Of a DNA stretch of 64,000 nucleotides, positions 30,428 to 40,898 are shown piece by piece (position 1 is the first letter of the stretch; each line of letters opens with the position of its first letter). Below the pieces are notes generated by a model. The model made no database searches and was not told where the DNA came from. It saw only the letters and a list, made by a program, of their open reading frames with translations. The stretch is taken from positions 489,228-553,227 of the forward strand of contig NBIV01000013.1 in the NCBI GenBank assembly GCA_003194525.1. Direction: 5' to 3'. This DNA is from Gracilariopsis chorda. Its lineage: Eukaryota; Rhodophyta; Florideophyceae; Gracilariales; Gracilariaceae. The position numbers and the translations under genes were made by a program.

Positions 30428-30988
30428 CTAAGTTTCGGTATCTGTTAGTTGTTCCGTACGGATGTTGTTTACAACTGGACCCCGTACTCCAGCCACGAAT
30501 TCATCGATGTCATTCCCAAGCCTTTTGCGCTCATTACCGGAAAATAGATACTTCTTCAAGAACCAAAACAAGTAAACCAGACCAATGATGCGCAATACAT
30601 CTGGTATAATCGGGAGAGCTTCCAATGCGAACATTGTCGCCGATAGAACTATTGCCGAAAGCACCAAACCGAAGAGAACTCCAAACACATTCAGATAGTA
30701 CTCCGGCCTTGCAGCAAGGTCATCCAGTAAGGCCTGTGCTGTTGCTGAAGCCTTCTCTCCCACGCCGCTGAGTTCCTTGGTGTAGTACTCCAACGACAGC
30801 TCAGACTGACCTTTGTTCGGAGGCTGTTCTTCGGACATTCCTACAATGCATGGTCGCCGAACTACATTTGATTGTGCCAAACCGTACTGTCTGTGCACTC
30901 TGAGATCACCCCGTCGGGTAAGCGGACTACGCAGGCGAAAAGTGATGGCCACCACAAACGCCGACGAAGTCATTCTTGTCCCACGCAT
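30428..30988 (-). CDS. CURT1: CURT1-type thylakoid curvature protein
   Basis: The C-terminal half carries a CAAD/CURT1 domain: an amphipathic helix, two membrane helices (NVFGVLFGLVLSAIVLSATMF and DVLRIIGLVYLFWFLKKYLF) and a second amphipathic helix with DIDEFVAGV. CURT1 proteins oligomerise at grana margins or thylakoid tips and bend the membrane. The first 45 residues, Arg/Ser/Val-rich without acids (VAITFRLRSPLTRRGDLRV), fit a plastid transit peptide. ATGs at 30988 and 30973 are both plausible starts. The mature part probably begins near MSEEQPPNK. Presence of this gene shows the host is photosynthetic. Confidence 0.88.
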   Translation of the reverse strand: MRGTRMTSSAFVVAITFRLRSPLTRRGDLRVHRQYGLAQSNVVRRPCIVGMSEEQPPNKGQSELSLEYYTKELSGVGEKASATAQALLDDLAARPEYYLNVFGVLFGLVLSAIVLSATMFALEALPIIPDVLRIIGLVYLFWFLKKYLFSGNERKRLGNDIDEFVAGVRGPVVNNIRTEQLTDTET

Positions 30989-31372
30989 TTCCGTTGACCG
31001 TCTAGTTGGACCACTGCTCTTTTCTGAGCAAAACAAGCTGAGATCTACGTCATGGGCGTTCGTAACATTCGAAACGCTGGGAAAGCCTGGAGATGTTCGA
31101 GTTACCATCTCCAGCCCCTGATTCGAGAATAAAAACAACAAAACTATGCGCCTAAAATGAAATGAGTTGCTTTAAAATTCCTCGAGAGTGTTATCCGACA
31201 TGATATCGCTTGCCTGCGAGTACACGTAGACAGCTAAACCTTACCCTTTGTACCAACGGTACTCCGCGTCACCTCAACCTTCTAACCGATGTGAACGGGT
31301 TGAAGGCTTGCTGGCATACGCCGTGTTCTCTATACCAGCTTTGAAGTCCTGCAGATCCCATTTCATCGAGAC
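30989..31372. other. Divergent intergenic region
   Basis: 384 bp between the CURT1 start and the next plus-strand gene. The CURT1 frame remains open for about 150 bp, but no further domain is seen. No other gene is supported. Confidence 0.4.
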
Positions 31373-32125
31373 ATGGCCGCTTTCCTTATTCGGATATCCA
31401 TGCCTCGACGAAGGAAAAATAGGCCACACAAGGTTGATATGAAAACTGCCGTATTCGCTCCAATACCTGCAATCGGTTACCAACACTCTCTTCATTATCC
31501 AAATTGGAATGAGCAACAGCGACTCAAGTTTCAGCACAAATGTAGACCTAATCGAGGATGCTGGCTCATGGAGGAATCTCAATCTTTCGAAGATAAGAAT
31601 CCCCTTCTGAAAGAGAACCAACCAGACAGTTCGCACATGGAAGACAGAAATATCGAATCTGAGCATTCAAAGACCACACTCCGCAACACTGATGTAGCCT
31701 TCATCCTCACTGGAATCGTGACGACTGTAGCTGGTGGTCCCATCATTACCGCCTGGAGCGCCATCTTTTTCTTCCTAGGACGAGAGAACGATGTCCCGAA
31801 CTGGCTTCGCTGCCTTGCTGCCTTCTTCTGCTCTGCCTTGTCAGATGCATTCATATCCAACTTTTCTAGCCTTGAGATTAGCACAGGGCTCCTTCCATAC
31901 ATATTATTTGGCTTCGGGACAACAATATCAGCTGTGCTGGACTATGATGAGTTCTTTAGACTCAGTGCGATAGAGGATTCAAATAAAAACAACGCGGTTG
32001 AGAAGGGTGCAAACCGCGAAAAACCTATCGCTTCTGCCACGAAGAGCTCCAAGCAGGGTATCGAATCTGACATTCAAGAATGGGACAAAGCCTTCGAGGA
32101 GAAGACAAGCACACGAGATCCGTGA
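31373..32125 (+). CDS. Predicted membrane protein of unknown function
   Basis: A 250-codon ORF. The first 65 residues are basic (MPRRRKNRPHKVDMK) and could be an organelle-targeting peptide, or the real start could be the Met of MEESQSF about 66 codons in. Hydrophobic segments occur at about 107-135 (DVAFILTGIVTTVAGGPIIT), 144-165 (LRCLAAFFCSALSDAF) and 172-195 (LLPYILFGFGTTISAVLDYDEFF). The C-terminal 50 residues are hydrophilic and charged. No family recognised. The cluster position between CURT1 and the formaldehyde dehydrogenase gives no functional hint. Confidence 0.55.
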   Translation: MAAFLIRISMPRRRKNRPHKVDMKTAVFAPIPAIGYQHSLHYPNWNEQQRLKFQHKCRPNRGCWLMEESQSFEDKNPLLKENQPDSSHMEDRNIESEHSKTTLRNTDVAFILTGIVTTVAGGPIITAWSAIFFFLGRENDVPNWLRCLAAFFCSALSDAFISNFSSLEISTGLLPYILFGFGTTISAVLDYDEFFRLSAIEDSNKNNAVEKGANREKPIASATKSSKQGIESDIQEWDKAFEEKTSTRDP

Positions 32126-32268
32126 AGCCCCCATGAAATACACACGCGACCATGGTGCCATAATGCCCATTTAACATGTATTAATCGCTTCGCTGTGTCC
32201 TAATGTCCACTGCTTTCAGAAGAAGAATGCCTCGAAGTAATATAAATGAGGTAGCCAAGGTACCTTGT

Positions 32269-33538
32269 TTACTCGTACAATACAACCCCTCGAATATTCT
32301 TCCCAGAGTGCATATCGTCAAATGCGTCATTGGTTTTATCCAACGGGTATGTTTTTGTGATCAGTTCGTCAATCTTCACTTCGCCTTTTAGGTATTCATC
32401 GATAAGAGTTGGAAGCTCAGAACGACTTTTGTATCCACCGAAAGCAGAGCCTCGCCAAACTCGACCGGTCACCAACTGGAACGGCCTCGTGCTTATCTCT
32501 TGTCCAGCTCCAGCCACGCCTATGATGCAGCTTTCGCCCCAGCCCTAGACATTTTTGAACACAAGGAAGCTCGAATCGTTAGTAGCAGTATACTCACCAT
32601 CTTTGGCATAGTCCTACGACGCATTTGGTGTTGCCAATACGCCGACTCTCTCCGTTCTGGAGATAAGGAAGTTGGTAACATACCTTGTGACATGCCTCAA
32701 GTGCGGCACGCATTGTATCCGTGCGCCCTATACATTCGAAAGTGTAGTCAAAGCCCCCATCGGTCATACCCACAAGCACTTTTTGAATTGGCTCGCTGTG
32801 CGCCTTTGGGTTAACGAAATGTGTAGCACCCATCTGTTTTGCGATGTCAAACTTTCCAGGATTCACGTCAACTGCGTAGATGGTAGAAGCACCGGCGATC
32901 TTTGCACCTTGAATAACACTTAGACCCACTCCACCGAGCCCAAACACGGCAACTGATGAGCCCGCTTCTACCTTGCACGACTTGCGTACGGCTCCGATGC
33001 CAGTTGTAATGCCGCATGCTAGAAGGCAAACTTTGTCAAGCGGCGCATCATCCCTAATTTTGACGACCGATATATCCGCAACTACAGTGTATTCCGCAAA
33101 AGTCGAAGTACCCATGTAATGAAACAGTTTCTTGCCTTTGCACGAGAACCTCACAGTTCCATCTGGCATGAGGCCTTTGCCCTGTGTGGCGCGGATCGTG
33201 GAGCACAAGTTTGTCTTGGTGGATTTACAAAACTTGCAGTGACCGCACTCAGGGATGTACGCCATGATGACGTGGTCTCCTGGTGCTACATGTGATACGT
33301 TCTCACCGATGGATTCAACTACACCTGCCCCTTCGTGACCCAAGACAACCGGAAAGACACCTTCAGAATCTTGTCCGCTTAACGTGTAAGCATCGGTGTG
33401 GCAAACTCCAGTCGCAACTACCTTTACACGGACCTCGTTAGGACCAGGTGGTGCAACTTCAATAGTTTCAATGGAAACAGGAGCCTTCGCCTCCCATGCA
33501 ACTGCAGCTTTGCACGTGATTGTCTCTCTAGACGTCAT
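32269..33538 (-). CDS. ADH5: S-(hydroxymethyl)glutathione dehydrogenase (class III alcohol dehydrogenase), two exons
   Basis: Exon 1 (33538-32683) and exon 2 (32544-32269) join across a 138-nt GT-AG intron. The protein oxidises S-hydroxymethylglutathione (formaldehyde detoxification) and reduces S-nitrosoglutathione in the cytosol. It shows the catalytic zinc ligands [12 protein letters not shown] and [13 protein letters not shown], the structural zinc loop [15 protein letters not shown], the Rossmann motif [15 protein letters not shown], and the class III signature [18 protein letters not shown]. It ends [10 protein letters not shown]. Length is as usual for the family. The ATG at 33538 is well placed ([15 protein letters not shown]). 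This is the only host gene here where an intron can be defined. Confidence 0.95.
32545..32682 (-). other. Spliceosomal intron of the class III ADH gene
   Basis: Minus-strand boundaries are CACAAG|GTATGT and GTCTAG|GGCTGG. Removing it restores the conserved ALEACHKGWGES region of the enzyme. The intron has stops in frame. Confidence 0.9.
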
Positions 33539-34077
33539 GGGTGTCAATACTTAGAAGATGACTGTGGAAAAATGCCGAGCAGCAACAGATTAAGATAGAA
33601 ACGAGGATGACAGGAACATGAACGACCGTTTTCCTCGTTGCTGAGCGACTTCATCGCCTCTTTTGCGGCCCACGAATGCAAGATCTCCCAATAGCTGCTC
33701 AGAAAAGGATGCACAACCCTGTTACAAGTGTTCACCTCGTACACGCGTATGAATGCCATCGTGAATTTTATTGCGAGGGTTGGGGTCCGCTTAATTCTAT
33801 TTTGTGTATGGAAATTGTCAAGGCTTCCCAAACGCGCCTCGCCCCTGCCTCCTGGAAGGGCTACGTGAAAACCCACAAGAAAGTTAGCGGTCCTTGGTAA
33901 ACGATACTTACGGGAGCAATTTAACCCTTCACCCTTTGGATAGGCGCCCTCTCAAGACGAAGCTTTTGCCCTTTGCAGCTGAGTTGTTTTGAATCTTGCA
34001 GCAATCCTATTACCCAGCGTTCTGCCTCAGCAACACCCCAATCTCCGTCGATAGGGTTCTTTTGAACTGAGTTCACT
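33539..34077. other. Divergent intergenic region
   Basis: 539 bp between the divergent ADH and TFIIF-beta starts. The ORFs here are short and lack any recognisable domain. It presumably contains both promoters. Confidence 0.4.
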
Positions 34078-35040
34078 ATGTCAAAAAGAAGCAAGAACAG
34101 GTCCAAACGCCGTAGCGGCAATGTGCCGAGCGAACCAGACACATCCGACTTGATTGGAAACACAGACTTGAGCAACAAGGACGTTCAAGTCTACCTTGTC
34201 AGAATGCCAACGTTTCTAGCCCAACAATTTCAGAATCCGCAACATGGGGTTATAGGCCGTCTCAGAATACCCACTTCCCAGCAGGGCAACCCGCACAACT
34301 CGGCACCGGGAGTCGCTTCGAACGTCCCGCAAATCTTTCTGGACAAGCAACCCGAGCCGACTAAGAATGGACAAATTGCTGTGAAAGCGTATGAGCTTGA
34401 GATTCAGACAGACAAGCCCAACATCATGATATTCAGTGGAAGTCGGACTAGAGAAGACCCAGACATGAAAATTGAAGGAACAGCCATGTACCAATGTATA
34501 GCTCGACCACGAATGGATGGAAGATATAGAAGCGTAACCAAGGCGCGTAGTGAGTTTGCCAATACACACACCAAGCAGCTTCTTCGAATGGATGATAAAT
34601 CCAGGAAGGCCGCAGAGCGAGAAGCGCTACGACCGCAAACCATGATGGAAACTGCAAAACAAAAAGAAGAAAGGAAGAGGCAGAAAGAAGCCTCTCGTCG
34701 CCACTTAGACGTTCCGCAAGGAGAATGGCGCGCCATGTTGGAAAAGAGCATTTTTCAATCGTTTGAAATGAAGCCTCACTACACTGCTGAAGAGCTTGCG
34801 AGGGCCATTGGAGAACCAGTTTTGCGGATTCGTCCAATAATGAACGATGTATGTGCGTACATTAAGTCTGGACCGTTCTCGGGTAGGTACGAACTGAAAG
34901 ATGAGTTGAAAACAGAAAAACAACGACAACAAAAGAGACAGATGTTGGAAGATCACCGCCTTGCGCAGTTGGAGCAAGTTCGAAAAAGGAAGCGTGAGAT
35001 GGAACATGACAATCAAACTACCAAGAAGTCAAGATCTTGA
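34078..35040 (+). CDS. GTF2F2: Transcription initiation factor IIF, beta subunit
   Basis: An intronless 320-codon gene. Residues about 35-165 form the TFIIF dimerisation barrel (VQVYLVRMPTFLAQQF, YELEI, MKIEGTAMYQCIARP). After a charged linker, residues about 222-295 form the winged helix (IFQSFEMKPHYTAEELARAI, IRPIMNDVCAYIKSGPFSGRYELKDE) that binds promoter DNA in RAP30. The C-terminus is a basic helix (VRKRKREMEHDNQTTKKSRS). TFIIF pairs with its alpha subunit and delivers RNA polymerase II to the pre-initiation complex. The start at 34078 gives a basic N-terminal extension (SKRSKNRSKRRSG). Confidence 0.93.
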   Translation: MSKRSKNRSKRRSGNVPSEPDTSDLIGNTDLSNKDVQVYLVRMPTFLAQQFQNPQHGVIGRLRIPTSQQGNPHNSAPGVASNVPQIFLDKQPEPTKNGQIAVKAYELEIQTDKPNIMIFSGSRTREDPDMKIEGTAMYQCIARPRMDGRYRSVTKARSEFANTHTKQLLRMDDKSRKAAEREALRPQTMMETAKQKEERKRQKEASRRHLDVPQGEWRAMLEKSIFQSFEMKPHYTAEELARAIGEPVLRIRPIMNDVCAYIKSGPFSGRYELKDELKTEKQRQQKRQMLEDHRLAQLEQVRKRKREMEHDNQTTKKSRS

Positions 35041-36341
35041 TCTCGGGACGGGCTTGTTTAGCTTCAGTGGCCCCTCTTATGGAATGATCACGATCTCATG
35101 CTTCTACACTCTAGATTATGTTTTGTTTCAATATGCTGATACGTGGTTGTGAAGATATGGAGTATTCTTTGCAACGCAGAGTACTCGATATCCAGCTCCG
35201 ATCTGCACATATTGTTCGAGGAACATGGTCAACACTGGAGAAGGTTACTAGGCCCCGGGACACAACAGCGTTGTAGATCTTCCTCGAAGCTTTCGGCCCC
35301 GGTTGCTTTGGTTCTTTTTCACTGGAGGTTGTGCATGTATCGATGCTCTAACGCAGTCTGCCCGATTGAGTCATGAACAAAACTCATCTTTGGAAAAGCA
35401 TGCCGTACCATGCTGTATCACCAGCTTCAAGAATTGTTTTCTTGTTCTCTACTGTCCACTTTCCTTCGTTGCATGTGGCGATCTTATCGTAATATTTGTT
35501 CAGAATGACACATCGGAGGGTTGTAAGGACAACAAGTTGTAAGAAGTTATTTGGAATACAACCGCTGCTCGTTTTCGCGCGGAACCGGCGGTTGGTGTAC
35601 AGCTTGGTTTCTTTAGTACAGTTGACGAAGACCTATCTTTCTCTAAGCAATGCAATAGCAATGAAGCTGACTGCTATCTAGAAAGCGAGCCTAAAAGCAA
35701 AACAAGTCGTACTGACGACACGCACAGATATCAAGCCTGACAACACGGGGACTCACAAACACACGTCGTATCTACTGTTTCGTGCTTTTTCGTTAAAGCA
35801 CTGACCAAATGCACAGTGACTGAGATAGACGCGACGTGAACGAGTTGCACTCCAGACGTGTTCACGAAATGTACGAGCTAGGCGAGAGAGAACGTTTGCT
35901 TTTCCCAAGACACTGATGTGTGGCAGCCCCGTGCTGTAACTATGAAGACATGTTTTGATCTCGAAGGATACATTCTGACAATGAAATACGTTCAATTCAC
36001 TTTCATGCACTAAGAATTGTGTATTATTATCCATTGAGGAATAATCAGGCGTGCACCTCTCTGTCAATGTATGTTACTTGTTGCTGCTCAGCTTGAACGT
36101 GGGAACTGAGTGGATGAGCTTCCTGCACATCACACAACATTCAACTGGCCTCAACTGAGAAGTAGTGGTGCTTAAAGAGGAGTAGTGAATATTGGTCGTC
36201 AGCGTTCATTCACCTCTACTAGCGCAAACGGCAAATATCAACCAGACAAAGAACGAAGCAAAGTTTGAATCGCGACGCATTTGAATTAGCCCTGGAGTTT
36301 TATCAAGATCAAATCGCGGTCTCCTGTTCAACTGTTTCCTC
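35041..36341. other. Intergenic region, no gene supported
   Basis: 1.3 kb between two plus-strand genes. The longest ORFs (about 100 codons, both strands) have no domain and irregular composition. No repeat or RNA gene was recognised. Confidence 0.4.
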
Positions 36342-37991
36342 ATGATGGTCAAGCGTTTCGTTTTCAGTACTGTGATCTTCTTCGTTTTTGTGACCTCTTC
36401 TGCCCAGTCGGCTCCCTATCCTTCGAAGACGACAAGAGATGCACATGCACGCAGAGCACTAGCATCAGCAAGACGAGCATCTGTTGCATACGTTCGAAAT
36501 ACAAAAAACTATGAGAGAAGGCTTGCTGGGATACAAGATTTGGAACAGAGCGCGAGTTCAAGTGAAAAATTTCCCCGTGCTTCCACGAACGAAGAGAGCA
36601 GTATTGTTCAAGAACCACCCTCGAAATCTAAAAACCATCGTCGCGATACTCAGGATCTGGTACATAAACATTCTAACAGCAACAAGTCCGAGACAGGTGT
36701 GCCGATTATGAAAAAGAAAGAAAGGGTGCGTCAGAAAAAGAAGCTGCGCTCTGAAGGCGAGATTGAAAGTTTACCGAATAATGGAAAAGAACTCGAAGCC
36801 ACTCGAGTTTCTGAGGCCGAGAGCGTCGAATATGCTTTGGAAGAAGGACCACGTCGTCAGGTTTTGGTGTCTAAGGTGGTTTCACTTCTCCAACGTCATC
36901 GAGAGCTCGGGAGGTTGCTGGAATCAAAAAACGATGCTATCATGAAGATATCTAACGCTTTCGCAGAGTCATTACATCGACGCAATGCACTCTCACAGGC
37001 AACCGAGACTGCACGTCGTGCTAGACTGCTCGTTGAAAGAGACATCGAGTATTTCAAGGGTCATGCTGTTCTGCAAGAGGAAAGTCTCAATCACCTAAAA
37101 TCTCAGGTTTCTAAAGCAAAGGTACTCATGAACAAACTTGTAGAGAGGTATAATCGTGGTCTCAAAGATGAAGAACATCTCAAAGAAAGGTTTCGTGAAC
37201 ACGGACTTGAGCACTGGGTAGAGAGCTCAATGAGACAGTCTCTAAATCCTGTTGTACTCGACGCAATTATGCAAGGGACAGAATACGTTGTGGAACCCAT
37301 GCTCGAAGGAATTGAGAAACTTGCCACCGTGAACGACGAAATCGCAGACACAGTTTCACAAAGACTTAAAAACCGTATATCAATGGCTCAGAAACCGTTC
37401 TATTCGGGCTTCGTGTCCTACACCGTCCTCTTGTGTCCACTGGTAATATTGATGAGTGTCCTGACCAGAATAAGGAGAAGCTTTTCTCAGTTGTCATCCA
37501 TGCACTTAATCATTCTCATGTCATTGTACTACACTTTGTTGACCCTAGGATGTCTCCTAGCATTACTCATAGGCTCAGTGGACGTTTTGCAGACGTTCAG
37601 GAGCAACCACCTTCATCTGTTCAACTTTTTACTGGTTTTCCACAGTTCAGTATACATTTTGCTAGTTGTGCTTCACTTGTTCCGCTCAGTAATGTTTCGA
37701 AGTATCGATGGTTTTGGCCACTTCTTAATCCTGGCAGCAATTGGCGGTCAGTTCATTAATGATGCAGAAAGACAGACACTGGCAAATCAGAGCCTTCGTG
37801 TTGATCCGTGGGTATACCTTGTCTATACTGCGGTTTTGTGTTTTGTATTGTTCGAACTGGTCTCTACACATAAAGGAGCCCCGTCTCCGAAGGTGAAGGG
37901 AGATAGACGTGCGTCGGTGGCGGCAATCCATGCCGATTCAAACCGAGAACCGTGGGCTCACGTTTTAAGGCTAACTCATATCGCTGGATAG
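36342..37991 (+). CDS. Secreted/membrane protein with coiled coil and C-terminal membrane helices, unknown function
   Basis: A 549-codon intronless gene. The N-terminus is a signal peptide (MVKRFVFSTVIFFVFVTSSAQS). Residues 30-170 are Lys/Arg/Ser/Glu-rich and probably disordered. Residues about 170-285 are strongly helical with heptad pattern (VVSLLQRHRELGRLLESKN, LNHLKSQVSKAKVLMNKLVE), a coiled coil. Four or five hydrophobic helices follow between about 353 and 505 (YTVLLCPLVILMSVL, LIILMSLYYTLLTLGCLLALL, FLLVFHSSVYILLVVLHLF, PWVYLVYTAVLCFVLFELV). The tail is basic. Topology suggests a lumenal coiled coil anchored in the endomembrane system. I recognise no family. Confidence 0.75.
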   Translation: MMVKRFVFSTVIFFVFVTSSAQSAPYPSKTTRDAHARRALASARRASVAYVRNTKNYERRLAGIQDLEQSASSSEKFPRASTNEESSIVQEPPSKSKNHRRDTQDLVHKHSNSNKSETGVPIMKKKERVRQKKKLRSEGEIESLPNNGKELEATRVSEAESVEYALEEGPRRQVLVSKVVSLLQRHRELGRLLESKNDAIMKISNAFAESLHRRNALSQATETARRARLLVERDIEYFKGHAVLQEESLNHLKSQVSKAKVLMNKLVERYNRGLKDEEHLKERFREHGLEHWVESSMRQSLNPVVLDAIMQGTEYVVEPMLEGIEKLATVNDEIADTVSQRLKNRISMAQKPFYSGFVSYTVLLCPLVILMSVLTRIRRSFSQLSSMHLIILMSLYYTLLTLGCLLALLIGSVDVLQTFRSNHLHLFNFLLVFHSSVYILLVVLHLFRSVMFRSIDGFGHFLILAAIGGQFINDAERQTLANQSLRVDPWVYLVYTAVLCFVLFELVSTHKGAPSPKVKGDRRASVAAIHADSNREPWAHVLRLTHIAG

Positions 37992-38584
37992 GTCACCAGT
38001 ACGGGTCCCGCTACAACTGTAAAGGACTAATGATGTTAGACCTTCCACGTGAGAGCGTTGTGCTTTTGCTGAGCAGAAGAAGCTCGAAGTCTTTCTAGTA
38101 GGGATTGCAGTGACTAACCTCGGATTAGTGAAATTCTATCGCGCTAAAGATACAGGGGTACAATATAGAGAACGTATTCTTGGCAGTCGCAAGCACCATT
38201 CATTTCACGCAGAACTCCTCTATTAAACATTCGCAAAAGCCCGGGAAACAGTACTGGAAATAGCAAGATCTGCTTCGAAGGTACCCATACCCTTGAAGAT
38301 ATGCAAACACAGATAGAACAAAGGAGTATATAGCCGATAGAAATGATGAGAGCAAACCAAATGACAATGAACTGTATATCCCATCGTAAAAAGAATACAA
38401 AGGCGTACCCTGCCAAACTACGAGTTTGTTGATAGGCAGGATATCACAATCGTATTTACATAATGTCAGGTGCACAGGTCAGCGGGTTCGGTCGTAGAAC
38501 AAAAAAAAAGCACAGGGTAAACGATGACATTCGCCGCGAGATGAGACGATGGGATCATATAGAAGACATAAGATCACTACATAT
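37992..38584. other. Convergent intergenic region
   Basis: 593 bp between the coiled-coil membrane protein and TFIIA-gamma. ORFs here are hydrophobic, AT-driven shadows with no support. Confidence 0.4.
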
Positions 38585-38899
38585 TCATCTTTTTGAGACC
38601 GCCATCATCTCCGTCTTCGCATTACTCTTAACATGTTTGCCATCGATCTTGACGTCAATTGTTTTCAGAAAGAAGGTCCATATATCATCATGATTCCGAT
38701 AATGATCAATGGCACCGCGAATAATTGCTTTGGTCTTCACATGAGTTCCTAGTGCTTCGGTTATGGCCTTCTCGTAGTGCTCCAAAACTAGGTCCTTGTG
38801 CTGCGGGTCAAACATTTCATTGCTGACTAGCTCTTCCAGTGTGTCCATAAGATCCTGGCCAAGGATAGACAATCGGTAATGCTGAAATGCGTCAGCCAT
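38585..38899 (-). CDS. GTF2A2: Transcription initiation factor IIA, gamma subunit
   Basis: A 104-codon intronless gene, the usual family length. The N-terminal helical domain reads HYRLSILGQDLMDTLEELV, and the C-terminal beta-barrel strand set includes YRNHDDIWTFFLKTIDVKIDG and KSNAKTEMMAVS. TFIIA-gamma joins the alpha/beta subunit to stabilise TBP on the promoter. It lies 3.5 kb from TFIIF-beta on the opposite strand; in eukaryotes such proximity does not imply co-transcription. Confidence 0.95.
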   Translation of the reverse strand: MADAFQHYRLSILGQDLMDTLEELVSNEMFDPQHKDLVLEHYEKAITEALGTHVKTKAIIRGAIDHYRNHDDIWTFFLKTIDVKIDGKHVKSNAKTEMMAVSKR

Positions 38900-39831
38900 A
38901 CTGCTAATCGTCGCGGTGCCACTGAATTCGTATCACAAGTACAACCCGATTTCACCACGTGCCTCCAAGCAGAGCCCGCAGGTGCCCAATAGTCAGGTTG
39001 AAGTAGTGGTGAGCCTAGAGGCGCACAGCCGCGAAACGTTCTAACACGGGAGACTGCTGATACGATATTCGCGAGAACGTGAAGCAAGAAAACCAGGAAA
39101 CGTAGACCCCAGTCTACGAAGGCCGCTGCAAAAAGGATGAGTTCCAGCCCCGAGTGGCTCTCAACACACGGCGCAAAGTATCAATGGCCTGCGGAGAGTT
39201 TTCCACACTGTCGACGACAAAAGGTGATGCTAACACCCACTTTTCTTGCTCCCACGGAAGGGTACGTACGACTTCTGGGTCATGTTCACTCGCCATGTTG
39301 TGCTTGAAACTGTCTGTGCGTGCTTTGATACATGTGCATAGCTGCAACAGTTCCGGCCGTGGAGCCTACACTTGCAGGAAGCGAATAAGGCAGAAGGGAT
39401 AAACGGTTACCCGTGGGAAACGGTTAACCCTTTAACCCTTACTGGACGAACCAATCCCGTGCAGCCTTCCCAGGGTAACCCTTTAACTCCCTCGGTTTAA
39501 TTTTGCAGACCGCTCAATTTGGCACACCCTTTCTTTGCCAAGAATGTATATTCATTTAATTGGATTATTACGTTTCCCATCCACAATAAAGTCACCGCTC
39601 TAGTACCATGTACCAACGGTACCATTAATGTTTTAACCAATGGTAGTAGAGACACCCTTCTGTCTTCTGCACATCAGCTCGTAGCAGGCTCTGGTAAACG
39701 GAACTTCCAGCTTCTCTCAACGAGTAGAGGTTCCCCCTTCCTGCATTACCATCGATGCCTTGGATGCCAAACAGCGGTCACTCCAATTTGAATCACAGGC
39801 TAGCGGCTTGTCCTACGGCTTCCTCCTCGAA
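38900..39831. other. Intergenic region with a doubtful small ORF
   Basis: Between TFIIA-gamma and the DCC-family gene. It contains the doubtful minus-strand ORF at 39114-39296 and two near-palindromic KpnI-like words (GGTACC, around 39605-39620). No RNA gene was recognised. Confidence 0.4.
39114..39296 (-). CDS. Possible small protein (60 codons), unknown
   Basis: The ATG at 39296 begins MASEHDPEVVRTLPWEQEKW, a composition typical of real proteins, and the ORF ends SSFLQRPS. No family is recognised and there is no second line of evidence. It could be an exon of a larger gene. Confidence 0.25.
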   Translation of the reverse strand: MASEHDPEVVRTLPWEQEKWVLASPFVVDSVENSPQAIDTLRRVLRATRGWNSSFLQRPS

Positions 39832-40389
39832 ATGTATTTGGGTTTTATAACACCTCTCACTGGTCGCGCCACTTCAATGCAAGCAACTAGCTTCCGCAAT
39901 TCCCGCACAACATATGCTTGTAGCACAAGGCCGATAACGCCAGTTGATTCGAGAGACACCTTGCTGAGGAGAAAAGGCTACAGCCCAGGGGATAGTGTGG
40001 TGATGTTCGACGGTGTCTGCGCTATGTGCAACGCCGGTGTAGACTTGGTGATGAAGTTTGATAAAAACAACCAGTTCAAGTTTGCAGCTTTGCAGAGCGA
40101 AACAGGGAAAGCTCTCGCGCAGAAATTCGGATGCCCTTCCGATCTTTCCACAATGGTATATATCGAAGACAATCAGGCTTATGTTAAGTCCGATGCCATG
40201 TTGAGAGTTGGGCGTCGACTAGGGTGGTTTTTGGCCTTACCTTCTGAGCTGGCTTTACTGGCTGTACCACAAGCGATTAGGGACTTTGTATATACGGACC
40301 TTATCGCAAAGCATAGATATTCCATGTTCGGGAAGAGGGATCAGTGTCGTTTTGTTGAACCCGGGGAAGAACACCGTTTCTTGGACTGA
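39832..40389 (+). CDS. DCC-family (DUF393) thiol-disulfide oxidoreductase-like protein
   Basis: Residues about 60-180 carry the DCC domain: VVMFDGVCAMCNAGVDLVMKF contains the DGxCxxC signature, with later QSETGKALAQKFG and the conserved YVKSDAMLRVGRRLG. Thioredoxin-like redox activity is assumed for the family, but substrates are unknown. The first 50 residues are Ser/Thr/Arg-rich and lack acids (TGRATSMQATSFRNSRTTYA), consistent with plastid or mitochondrial import. The frame is open to 39760 through a TTG, but the first ATG is at 39832; 39877 is also possible. Intronless. Confidence 0.85.
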   Translation: MYLGFITPLTGRATSMQATSFRNSRTTYACSTRPITPVDSRDTLLRRKGYSPGDSVVMFDGVCAMCNAGVDLVMKFDKNNQFKFAALQSETGKALAQKFGCPSDLSTMVYIEDNQAYVKSDAMLRVGRRLGWFLALPSELALLAVPQAIRDFVYTDLIAKHRYSMFGKRDQCRFVEPGEEHRFLD

Positions 40390-40898
40390 TTCATTCAGTT
40401 GCCAATAGTCATAGTCAACAGCGCGTTAAGGAAAGGGTTACTTCCTATGAATTGGTTTCATTTGCGATAAAATCTCGCCAAGATTACACACCCTTGTACT
40501 TCGTGACGTTCGCAACTATCATCATCCGTCTCTCATTCAATGGACGCGTACAACGGTATTGCACGATTGCGCATCACACGTCTTCAAAATCGGCTGGAGC
40601 AACAGTGCCAGTACAAGTCTAACCCTTGGAAACGCGAGCGGGCGCAATCACTCACGCACTCTTGAAGAGTCCGAAGAGCTGAGATTCGTGTACCGGTACA
40701 TGTACAGAGTACAATAGAGTCGTAATGGATCATCAACATAAGTACGTATCACCCGAGAATACAACTCGGTTAACGTGATGACGATAGTACTTTCGGGCAG
40801 CGCGCTGGGAAGAAAGCGACAGAAACGTATCGCGGTGGTGAGCCCTGGTGTGTGAAGGAACATAGGGAATGTTGTCCTGCAACTATGTGCAAGGTCCG
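40390..40898. other. Convergent intergenic region
   Basis: 509 bp between the DCC-family gene and the diflavin reductase. No supported ORF, repeat or RNA gene. Confidence 0.4.
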
